DNA of 5,150 nucleotides from Candidatus Aerophobota bacterium (lineage in GTDB: Bacteria > Aerophobota > Aerophobia > Aerophobales > B3-G15). Below, piece by piece: positions 1 to 5,130 of this stretch. The notes under the pieces are model-generated. The model ran no database searches. It had not been told where the DNA came from and saw only the letters and a program-made list of their open reading frames with translations. The stretch covers positions 1 through 5,150 of the forward strand of contig QMQA01000120.1 in assembly GCA_003648845.1 (NCBI GenBank). The letters are read 5' to 3'. Every line of letters starts with the position of its first letter. Position 1 is the first letter of the stretch. The position numbers and the translations under genes were made by a program.

Positions 1-108
1 TCAGTGATTTCTGGGAGTGTACTGAAAATAATAAAAATAAAACCAGGCAATTACAGGGAGGCCATACGTGAACTTGAAAAAACCTTCAGGCTTCTGTTCG
101 GTTGTTAG
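1..108 (+). CDS. C-terminal fragment of an unidentified protein (5' truncated by the window)
   Basis: Frame 1 is open from the first base to a TAG at 106-108 and gives 35 residues ending in RLLFGC. The segment has a hydrophobic/basic stretch (VLKIIKIKPG) followed by an amphipathic, charged helix (YREAIRELEKTF), which reads like the end of a folded protein rather than random A+T-rich DNA. Frame 2 stops at once and frame 3 gives a low-complexity, Asn/Lys-rich string, so frame 1 is preferred. I do not recognise the family from 35 residues. It is on the same strand as the next gene but 126 nt away, and that gene appears to have its own promoter, so the two are probably separate transcription units. 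Confidence 0.5.
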   Translation, partial: SVISGSVLKIIKIKPGNYREAIRELEKTFRLLFGC

Positions 109-206
109 CACTCATCGATAAATTATATGAAAAATGTAGAAAAGGTAAATATGAATTGGTACTTAAAGGAGATAAGAGCTGAGTGAAGAGAAATATGGTG
201 TGGTTA

Positions 207-216
207 TTTTAAAAAT
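207..216 (+). promoter_or_regulatory. Putative TATA box of a leaderless transcript for the DUF106 gene
   Basis: The run TTTTAAAAAT lies in an A/T block about 24-27 bp before the ATG at 235, the usual archaeal distance from TATA-box centre to transcription start. No GGTG-type ribosome-binding site is present between this block and the ATG. Together these suggest that transcription begins at or very near the start codon (leaderless mRNA). The surrounding 30 bp are nearly all A/T, so the exact box is uncertain. Confidence 0.45.
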
Positions 217-234
217 AAAAATTAAAAATTAGAT

Positions 235-693
235 ATGGTCTTTGGACTTCAGGCGTATCAGGAAGTATTATTATGGTCTGTAATTCTTTCTGCTATTACG
301 GTCTTTCTCTATAAGTACTTAACCAATCAGAACGAGCTCAGAAATTTGCGGCAAGAAATGAAAAAATATCAGGAAAGGATAAAGAGAGCGCAGAAAAGAG
401 GTGATGTGGAAGAGATGAACAGACTTACAAGCGAAATAATGAAACTTAATGGAAGACAGATGCATCTCACTCTCAAGCCCATGTTATTATCGGTTATAAT
501 ATTTTTTTCAGCAATAAGTTTTATTGCTTCGGCTTATGCTGATATGTCTGTTGACCTTCCCGTTCCCATGCCTTATGTTTCCTGGGAATTTCCGTTTCTG
601 CACATAGTAGGGGAGTACAACTGGATGTGGTGGTATATTCTCGTGTTCATTCCGGTGAACATGGCTCTGAGAAAGCTTATGAATGTTTACTGA
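235..693 (+). CDS. DUF106 family integral membrane protein (EMC3/TMCO1/YidC-like insertase)
   Basis: This 152-residue protein has the layout of archaeal DUF106 proteins, members of the Oxa1/YidC/EMC3/TMCO1 superfamily that help insert proteins into membranes. A first membrane helix (about residues 9-28) is followed by a highly charged, coiled-coil-like hairpin (about 31-77; LRQEMKKYQERIKRAQKRGD then EEMNRLTSEIMKLNGRQM). A second helix (about 83-102) leads to an external loop rich in Pro and aromatic residues (103-127), and a third helix spans about 130-146. The short three-helix form with a cytosolic coiled coil is typical of the archaeal members. ATG 235 is the first start after an in-frame TAA at 223 and has no ribosome-binding site, in line with a leaderless message. 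In many archaea a DUF106 gene lies near translation and secretion genes; here the next gene is nrdR, 175 nt away with its own control region. The family is assigned from pattern memory, not a search. Confidence 0.8.
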   Translation: MVFGLQAYQEVLLWSVILSAITVFLYKYLTNQNELRNLRQEMKKYQERIKRAQKRGDVEEMNRLTSEIMKLNGRQMHLTLKPMLLSVIIFFSAISFIASAYADMSVDLPVPMPYVSWEFPFLHIVGEYNWMWWYILVFIPVNMALRKLMNVY

Positions 694-705
694 AGAATAT
701 ATTCT
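694..705 (+). repeat. Perfect 12-bp palindrome just after the DUF106 stop codon
   Basis: AGAATATATTCT directly follows the TGA at 691-693 and is its own reverse complement. It could form a very short hairpin or be a protein site. It shares the AATATATT core of the NrdR operator at 792-807 but lacks the flanking TAC/GTA, so I do not call it an operator. In A+T-rich DNA this may be chance. Confidence 0.4.
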
Positions 706-759
706 GAGAAAACTATACCAAAGAATAAAAATGCTTTTAAATGATGCCATACCAAATAT

Positions 760-775
760 ATACTGGATGTTGTAT
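760..775 (+). promoter_or_regulatory. Upstream, degenerate NrdR box
   Basis: ATACTGGATGTTGTAT matches the strong box at 792-807 at 11 of 16 positions. It keeps the outer TAC and GTA half-site ends at the same 8-nt separation and the TTGTAT right half. It starts exactly 32 bp upstream of the strong box, leaving 16 nt between them. NrdR sites in bacteria usually occur as tandem 16-bp boxes spaced by about three helical turns, so the spacing is the main support for this weak copy. It overlaps the putative TATA box at 773-780. Confidence 0.6.
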
Positions 776-780
776 ATAAA
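773..780 (+). promoter_or_regulatory. Putative TATA box of the nrdR-nrdD-nrdG operon
   Basis: TATATAAA is a good archaeal TATA element. With the usual centre-to-start distance of about 26 bp, transcription would begin near 800-805, giving a 5' leader of about 65 nt. Another candidate, AAATATATA at 754-762, would start transcription near 784. In both cases the two NrdR boxes cover the promoter or the start site. No clear BRE purine tract precedes either element. Confidence 0.5.
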
Positions 781-791
781 ATAAGATAAAG

Positions 792-807
792 GTACAATAT
801 ATTGTAT
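792..807 (+). promoter_or_regulatory. NrdR box (operator), strong copy
   Basis: GTACAATATATTGTAT contains a perfect 14-bp palindrome (793-806). It agrees with the known NrdR consensus (about ACACWATATATWGWGT, recalled from bacteria) at 13 of 16 positions, including the whole ACAATATATTGT centre. It lies 61 nt before the nrdR start codon, about where transcription is expected to begin, so a bound repressor would block RNA polymerase. As nrdR is the first gene of the operon, this implies autoregulation together with nrdD and nrdG. Confidence 0.8.
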
Positions 808-857
808 ATTTACTATTAAGGAAGAAGAAATTACACTGTTATACTTTCATGCTCACC

Positions 858-865
858 GGAAGTGA
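858..865 (+). promoter_or_regulatory. Shine-Dalgarno site of nrdR
   Basis: GGAAGTGA matches the archaeal consensus GGAGGTGA at 7 of 8 positions and ends 3 nt before ATG 869. It decides this start and shows that the operon has a true leader, unlike the upstream DUF106 gene. Confidence 0.7.
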
Positions 866-868
866 AAA

Positions 869-1330
869 ATGAAATGTCCTTACTGCGGATATCCAGACAC
901 AAAAGTACTGGATAAAAGAGAAACAATCGAAGGCGATGTCACACGCAGGAGAAGAGAATGTCTGAAATGCAAGAAAAGGTTTACAACCTATGAAAGGGTT
1001 GAAACCCTATCCTTAACGGTTGTTAAAAAAGACGGAAGAAGAGAAGCCTTCGACAGAAACAAACTCATTGCAGGGATGCTTAAAGCATGTGAGAAAAGAC
1101 CGATAAGCAGAGAGGAAATAGAAAAAATAGCAGATGATATAGAAGCTAGGCTGAGAATGCAGAGAACAACCGAAGTGAGCAGCCGAGACATAGGCAATAT
1201 GGTGATGAAAAAACTGAAAAAACTGGACAAGGTTGCATATATAAGATTTGCATCGGTTTACAAAGAGTTTGGAGACCTAGAGGATTTTCAAAGGGAGCTC
1301 AAAAGGCTGTTGAGAGCACGGGTGAAGTAA
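869..1330 (+). CDS. nrdR: Transcriptional repressor NrdR (zinc ribbon plus ATP-cone)
   Basis: NrdR represses ribonucleotide reductase genes when its ATP-cone carries dATP. The 153-residue product has the usual length. The N-terminal zinc ribbon is complete: C3-P-Y-C6 and C31-L-K-C34, with the typical VLDKRETIEGDVTRRRREC linker and KRFTTYE after the second pair. Basic residues R26-R29 are in the DNA-contacting region. Residues about 47-137 form the ATP-cone (VVKKDGRREAFDRNKL at its start; conserved VAYIRFASVYKEF at its end). The start is set by the ribosome-binding site at 858-865 and by the family's MxCPYCG beginning. It is the first gene of the operon; its TAA is 1 nt before the nrdD ATG, so translation is probably coupled. 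Two operator-like boxes lie upstream. NrdR is widespread in bacteria but patchy in archaea, so gene transfer is possible, although codon use resembles its neighbours. Confidence 0.95.
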   Translation: MKCPYCGYPDTKVLDKRETIEGDVTRRRRECLKCKKRFTTYERVETLSLTVVKKDGRREAFDRNKLIAGMLKACEKRPISREEIEKIADDIEARLRMQRTTEVSSRDIGNMVMKKLKKLDKVAYIRFASVYKEFGDLEDFQRELKRLLRARVK

Positions 1331-1331
1331 G

Positions 1332-4238
1332 ATGACGAGGATTAAAAAAATAAGGAAAAGAGACGGAACGATTGTGGATTTTGATAAAAACAAGATAGTT
1401 GAAGCGATATGGAAAGCTGCTCGGGCTGTCGGAGGAAAGGATAAAGAACTTGCAAAAAAGCTTGCAGATAAAGTTGTTGCTGTTCTGGAATATCAGTTAG
1501 GTGAGAACGAGATACCTACAGTGGAAGGCGTTCAGGATATTGTGGAAAGGGTTTTAATCAAGAGCGGTTATGCAGACACAGCAAAGGCATACATCCTTTA
1601 CAGGCAACAGAAAGCAAAAATAAGGGAAACGAAATCCACCTTTGTGGATGTTATAAAGACCATAGATGAATACCTCGGCGGAACCGACTGGCGGGTCAGG
1701 GAAAACAGCAACGAAGCCTTTTCCTTTTCAGGCCTTCTCCTGCACACTGCAGGAAAGGTCATGGCAACATACAACCTCACACAGATATACACACCAGCTA
1801 TAGCTGAGGCACACAAAAAAGGTTATATTCACATACACGATCTCTCTCACGGTGTGGTAGGTTACTGCGCAGGATGGAGTCTGAAAAATCTTCTCATCCG
1901 GGGCTTCGGTGGTGTCCCAAACAAGGTTGACTGCAAGCCAGCAAAGCACATGTCAACAATCGTACACCAAATGGTTAACTATATAGGCTGTCTTCAAATG
2001 GAATTTGCGGGAGCGCAGGCTTTTTCAAGCGTGGATGTGCTTCTTGCTCCATTTGTAAGAGCGGATAAGCTCAGCTACAGAGAGGTAAAACAAAACATGC
2101 AGCAACTGGTTTTTTCCTTAAACATACCCTCAAGATGGGGCTGTTTCAGCGAAGATACAGAAATTCTCACAAAGGATGGCTGGAAACTAGGAAAGAATTT
2201 AAAAGAGGGTGATATAATAGCAACATTCAATAGAGAAACAGAGAAAATAGAGTACTTGCCTGTTCTAAAAATGACAAAATACTACTACAAGGGAAAGATG
2301 TACAGGCTCAGAAACAGAATCACAGACCAGCTTGTGACACCAAATCACAGGGTTCTGAGAAAAATACATAACTTCCGTGAAGGAATTTCCAGATCAAAAT
2401 ATGTATTCGAAGAGGCCGAGAATCTTAAAACATCAATGCCTATTGTTCCCATTGCTGGAAGGTTCGAAGGGCTAAATCTTGATGATGATCTTGTGAGATC
2501 ACTCGCATGGATAATCGCAGAAGGCTCCTTGTGCAGAAACGAGAGAATAGCCATCTATCAGTCAGAAGAGGTGAATCCCGAAAATTGTAATGAAATCAGA
2601 AGCTCGCTCACGGGCTGTGGTCTTACATTTGATGAGCAGCCAAGGATTTCTGGATTTACAGGAAAAACAAACTGTATAAGATTCAGATTGAGCAGACCAT
2701 CTTCAAGAGAGATTTACCAGAGATTCTTCTCAGATTACGTGAAAAGAATACCAGAAGAACTCAGAGATCTCTCCACAAGACAGGCAAGAATATTCATAGA
2801 TACCTATATGAAGGCTGATGGTTCCCCTCAGGAAAACAAGATATACACAAGTAAAAGGGAGGATGCTGATGTTCTACAGGAGATCATCCTGAAGGCTGGC
2901 TGGGGAAGTACCTGTTACAGAAACAAAAATGGCATCTATGTGATACGTGTGATAAAACACGATCACACACAGATATCTGAAATAGAAACCGTGGATTATG
3001 ATGGTATCGTGTGGTGTCCCACTACGAGAAATGGCACGGTTGTGGTCAGGAGAAAGGGAAAGGTATTCATAAGTGGAAATTCCCAATACCCATTCTCAAA
3101 TCTCACCTTTGACTGGACAGTACCTGAGGATATGAAGGATGAACATGCAATCGTTGGCGGAGTAGAACAGAGCTATACCTATGGTGACCTCACAGAAGAA
3201 ATAGAGATGATAAACAGAGCCTTTATAGAGGTTATGACAGAGGGAGATGCAAAAGGCAGGATATTCACGTTCCCCATACCCACCTATAACATGACCAAGG
3301 ATTTTGAATGGGACAGTGAAAATGCACAGAGACTTTTTGAAATGACCGCAAAGTACGGAACACCGTATTTCCAGAACTACATAGGTTCTGATCTTGATCC
3401 CAGATCGATAAGGGCAATGTGCTGCAGGCTCAACATCGATCAGAGAGAATTGTTGAAGAGACCTGGAAATATATGGGGACCCGGTGATAACACAGGCTCC
3501 ATAGGCGTAATCACAATCAATATGAACAGGCTCGGTTATGAGGCAAAGAATGAGGATGAATTCTTTGAAAAACTAAAGCACTACATGCTTCTGGCAAAAG
3601 ATGCCTTGGAAATAAAAAGAAGGGTGGTGGAAAAGAACCTTGAACACGGTCTTATGCCTTTCACAAAGGTTTATTTAGGCACATTCAACAATCATTTCTC
3701 CACCATAGGTCTTGTTGGTATGAACGAAGCCTGTGTCAATCTTATAGGCGAGAATATAGCATCCTCAGAAGGAAAGAAACTTGCGATAAAAACCCTTCTC
3801 TTTATGAGGGAAACAATAAGGGAATTCCAACAGGAAACAGGAAACCTTTATAATCTCGAGGCAACACCAGCAGAAAGCGCATCCTACAGGCTTGCTAGGG
3901 AAGATAAAAAGATGTATCCAGATATATACACTGCAGGAGAGAAAGTCCCCTATCTGACAAATTCCACACAGCTTCCTGTGGATTATACCGATGATTTGCT
4001 TTTTGCTTTAGAGCATCAAAACGATATCCAGCCCCTGTATACAGGAGGAACGATATTCCATACATTCTTGGGAGAAAGACTTCCTGACTGGGAATGTGCA
4101 ATGATATTGGTGAAAAAGATTGCAGAAAACACAAAACTTCCATACTACAGTATAACACCGACATTTAGTGTATGCCCTGTTCACGGATATATAAAAGGAG
4201 AGCATCACAGGTGTCCTATGGAAGTTAATGGAAAATAA
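1332..4238 (+). CDS. nrdD: Anaerobic (class III) ribonucleoside-triphosphate reductase, catalytic chain with intein and without glycyl-radical domain
   Basis: The enzyme reduces ribonucleotides to deoxyribonucleotides without oxygen, using a glycyl radical. Of 968 residues, 313 (271-583) are an intein; splicing would leave 655. Residues about 3-95 are an ATP-cone (IRKRDGTIVDFDKNKI), the allosteric activity site. The barrel follows, with C179 in GYCAGWSL and C697/C698 in AMCCRLN; by family alignment from memory, C179 and C698 should be the reductant and thiyl-radical cysteines. GSIGVITINMNRLGY (about 720-734) is a family signature. The C-terminus has the first zinc-ribbon ligands (C948-P-V-H951, C961-P) but then reads MEVNGK and stops. 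The fourth ligand and the glycyl-radical loop are missing and lie in the next gene. ATG 1332 sits 1 nt after the nrdR stop, with GGTGA at 1321-1325. The call is firm; whether this chain works only with the small partner is inferred. Confidence 0.96.
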   Translation: MTRIKKIRKRDGTIVDFDKNKIVEAIWKAARAVGGKDKELAKKLADKVVAVLEYQLGENEIPTVEGVQDIVERVLIKSGYADTAKAYILYRQQKAKIRETKSTFVDVIKTIDEYLGGTDWRVRENSNEAFSFSGLLLHTAGKVMATYNLTQIYTPAIAEAHKKGYIHIHDLSHGVVGYCAGWSLKNLLIRGFGGVPNKVDCKPAKHMSTIVHQMVNYIGCLQMEFAGAQAFSSVDVLLAPFVRADKLSYREVKQNMQQLVFSLNIPSRWGCFSEDTEILTKDGWKLGKNLKEGDIIATFNRETEKIEYLPVLKMTKYYYKGKMYRLRNRITDQLVTPNHRVLRKIHNFREGISRSKYVFEEAENLKTSMPIVPIAGRFEGLNLDDDLVRSLAWIIAEGSLCRNERIAIYQSEEVNPENCNEIRSSLTGCGLTFDEQPRISGFTGKTNCIRFRLSRPSSREIYQRFFSDYVKRIPEELRDLSTRQARIFIDTYMKADGSPQENKIYTSKREDADVLQEIILKAGWGSTCYRNKNGIYVIRVIKHDHTQISEIETVDYDGIVWCPTTRNGTVVVRRKGKVFISGNSQYPFSNLTFDWTVPEDMKDEHAIVGGVEQSYTYGDLTEEIEMINRAFIEVMTEGDAKGRIFTFPIPTYNMTKDFEWDSENAQRLFEMTAKYGTPYFQNYIGSDLDPRSIRAMCCRLNIDQRELLKRPGNIWGPGDNTGSIGVITINMNRLGYEAKNEDEFFEKLKHYMLLAKDALEIKRRVVEKNLEHGLMPFTKVYLGTFNNHFSTIGLVGMNEACVNLIGENIASSEGKKLAIKTLLFMRETIREFQQETGNLYNLEATPAESASYRLAREDKKMYPDIYTAGEKVPYLTNSTQLPVDYTDDLLFALEHQNDIQPLYTGGTIFHTFLGERLPDWECAMILVKKIAENTKLPYYSITPTFSVCPVHGYIKGEHHRCPMEVNGK
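2142..3080 (+). mobile_element. Intein with LAGLIDADG homing endonuclease inside nrdD
   Basis: This is an in-frame protein intron of 313 residues (NrdD residues 271-583) that should excise itself and join G270 to S584, restoring the conserved run PSRWG-SQYPFSN. Splicing block A begins with C271 (CFSEDTEILTKDGW). Block B contains T336-P-N-H339. The C-terminal blocks read YDGIVWCPTT (C562) and KVFISGN, ending in N583 with Ser584 as the +1 nucleophile. The residue before the final Asn is Gly instead of the usual His, a variation seen in some active inteins. The central part holds two LAGLIDADG helices, LAWIIAEG (391-398, E397) and FIDTYMKADG (488-497, D496). Both acidic catalytic residues are present, so the homing endonuclease may still be active. 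Start and end are fixed by the block motifs and by the uninterrupted NrdD family pattern. Confidence 0.93.
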
Positions 4239-4246
4239 GAGGTGAT
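4239..4246 (+). promoter_or_regulatory. Consensus Shine-Dalgarno site of the glycyl-radical gene
   Basis: GAGGTGAT begins right after the nrdD TAA (4236-4238) and ends 3 nt before ATG 4250. It is a full 8-nt match to the complement of the conserved archaeal 16S rRNA 3' end (GGAGGTGAT). Such a strong site between two halves of one enzyme supports deliberate separate translation of the second half. Confidence 0.85.
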
Positions 4247-4249
4247 AAT

Positions 4250-4402
4250 ATGGGAAAATGTAACAGGGAATGTGAAGTGTTTTCAAGGATAGTAGGCTAT
4301 TTCAGGCCTGTGAGGAGATGGAACGACGGAAAAGTGGAAGAGTTCAGGCAGAGAAAACCATTCAATGTGGAAGGTTTGCTTAAAGAAGAATTGAAAAAAT
4401 AA
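4250..4402 (+). CDS. Stand-alone glycyl-radical domain of anaerobic ribonucleotide reductase (split-off NrdD C-terminus)
   Basis: This 50-residue product is the piece missing from the upstream NrdD chain. Residues 8-28 read CEVFSRIVGYFRPV then RRWNDGK, the glycyl-radical loop of class III reductases (compare RVCGYLG around the radical glycine of E. coli NrdD), followed by VEEFRQRKPF. The radical residue should be G16. C4 (MGKC) aligns with the last zinc-ribbon ligand of fused NrdD; the other ligands are on the upstream chain. The final 12 residues (about NVEGLLKEELKK) are a short helical tail. The start is set by a consensus ribosome-binding site at 4239-4246; the frame has a stop at 4226-4228, so it cannot extend upstream into a fusion. 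It lies 11 nt after nrdD and 2 nt before nrdG, in a different frame from nrdD. It probably docks onto NrdD and is activated by NrdG, as GrcA (YfiD) does for pyruvate formate-lyase. Domain identity is strong; separate function is inferred. Confidence 0.88.
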   Translation: MGKCNRECEVFSRIVGYFRPVRRWNDGKVEEFRQRKPFNVEGLLKEELKK

Positions 4403-4404
4403 AT

Positions 4405-5103
4405 ATGCTTGAGATAAAGGGTTTTGAGAAGGTCTCTCTCATAGACTATCCCGGAAAAATGGCATCTGTAGTTTTTTTGCCTTATTGTAATTTTCGATGC
4501 CCGTACTGTCAGAATCCGGATTTGATAGAGAGACCAGAAGAAATACCCACTATAAATGAAAATGATGTGCTACAATTTTTGGAAAATAACAGAAAAAAAT
4601 GGATAGATGGTGTATGCATTACAGGAGGCGAACCTACGCTTCATAAAGACCTGCCCGGATTTATAAAAAAATTAAATGATTTGGAAATATCCGTTAAACT
4701 TGATACAAACGGAACAAATCCAGAAATGGTAAAGGATCTTATAGAAAAAAAGCTTGTGGATTATATTGCGATGGATATAAAAGCCCCACCTGAGAGATAC
4801 GAAGAGGTTTGCAGATGCAGGGTTGACATGAATCTTATCAATGAAACAATAAGAATAATCATGAACAGCAGCATAGATTATGAGTTCAGAACCACATGCC
4901 CGAAAAGTCTGATTTCAAAGGAAGATATAGAAAAGATAGGGATATGGCTGAAAGGTGCAAGGGCCTACTACATACAGCAGTTCAGACCCGGAATCACGCT
5001 AGACCCCTCATTCCGTAATGAAAAGGCTTATACCGAGGAAGAGCTCAAAGAACTCGCAGAAATAGCAAAACCGTATTTTTGCAAGGTTGGTGTGAGGGCA
5101 TGA
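4405..5103 (+). CDS. nrdG: Anaerobic ribonucleotide reductase activating protein, radical SAM
   Basis: The 232-residue protein is a radical-SAM activase that cleaves S-adenosylmethionine and abstracts hydrogen from the glycine of its partner. The cluster motif is C28-N-F-R-C32-P-Y-C35, the CX3CX2C pattern. TGGEPT at 73-78 binds the methionine part of SAM, and KLDTNG (98-103) is a further barrel motif. The start MLEIKGFEKVSLIDYPGK is characteristic of the longer archaeal/bacterial NrdG type (E. coli NrdG is about 155 residues). Some databases name this type pyruvate-formate-lyase-activating-like, but the operon makes NrdD the target. ATG 4405 is 2 nt after the stop of the glycyl-radical gene and has no recognisable ribosome-binding site, so translation probably depends on coupling to that small gene. 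The reading frame is intact, with no missing key residues. Confidence 0.92.
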   Translation: MLEIKGFEKVSLIDYPGKMASVVFLPYCNFRCPYCQNPDLIERPEEIPTINENDVLQFLENNRKKWIDGVCITGGEPTLHKDLPGFIKKLNDLEISVKLDTNGTNPEMVKDLIEKKLVDYIAMDIKAPPERYEEVCRCRVDMNLINETIRIIMNSSIDYEFRTTCPKSLISKEDIEKIGIWLKGARAYYIQQFRPGITLDPSFRNEKAYTEEELKELAEIAKPYFCKVGVRA

Positions 5104-5108
5104 AAACA

Positions 5109-5130
5109 TTTCTTTTTAATTTTTTATTTT
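5109..5130 (+). terminator. Oligo-T terminator of the nrd operon
   Basis: A T-rich tract (runs of 5, 6 and 4 T, interrupted by single or double A and one C) begins 5 nt after the nrdG stop. Archaeal RNA polymerase terminates at such oligo-T stretches without needing a hairpin. The window ends 20 bp later with ATATATTAAA (5141-5150), which could be the TATA box of the next gene, fitting an operon boundary here. Confidence 0.65.

Noticed and set aside
102..182. Small frame with TTG start overlapping the end of the first partial gene (26 codons)
   Set aside because: It has no ribosome-binding site, an uncommon start codon and no recognisable family; too short to call as a gene.
127..186. ATG-initiated frame of 19 codons in the first spacer
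   Set aside because: Very short, no ribosome-binding site before it, and it overlaps another equally weak frame.
754..768. CCAAATATATACTGG as an extra operator
   Set aside because: Only the outer three bases pair as an inverted repeat; the centre does not, and the spacing to the strong box does not fit NrdR sites. It may instead be a second TATA-like element.
853..865. Small hairpin TCAC-GTGA around the nrdR ribosome-binding site
   Set aside because: The stem is only 4 bp with a 5-nt loop and would be unstable at elevated temperature; no support as a riboswitch or thermosensor.
3015..3017. Cys562 in the VWCPTT block of the intein as a sign of a class 3 intein
   Set aside because: Class 3 inteins lack the N-terminal nucleophile, but C271 is present at the splice junction, so this reads as an ordinary class 1 intein.
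4236..4258. Simple sequencing or assembly frameshift as the cause of the nrdD break
   Set aside because: One or two base changes cannot fuse the frames into a canonical zinc ribbon; 38 nt must be removed. The interval holds a full-consensus ribosome-binding site correctly spaced from an ATG, which an error would not create. Raw reads should still be checked.
3895..4286. Minus-strand open frames of about 90 codons across the end of nrdD and the split
   Set aside because: They lie opposite strongly conserved NrdD coding sequence, lack start signals and show no family-like composition; they are shadows of the plus-strand genes.
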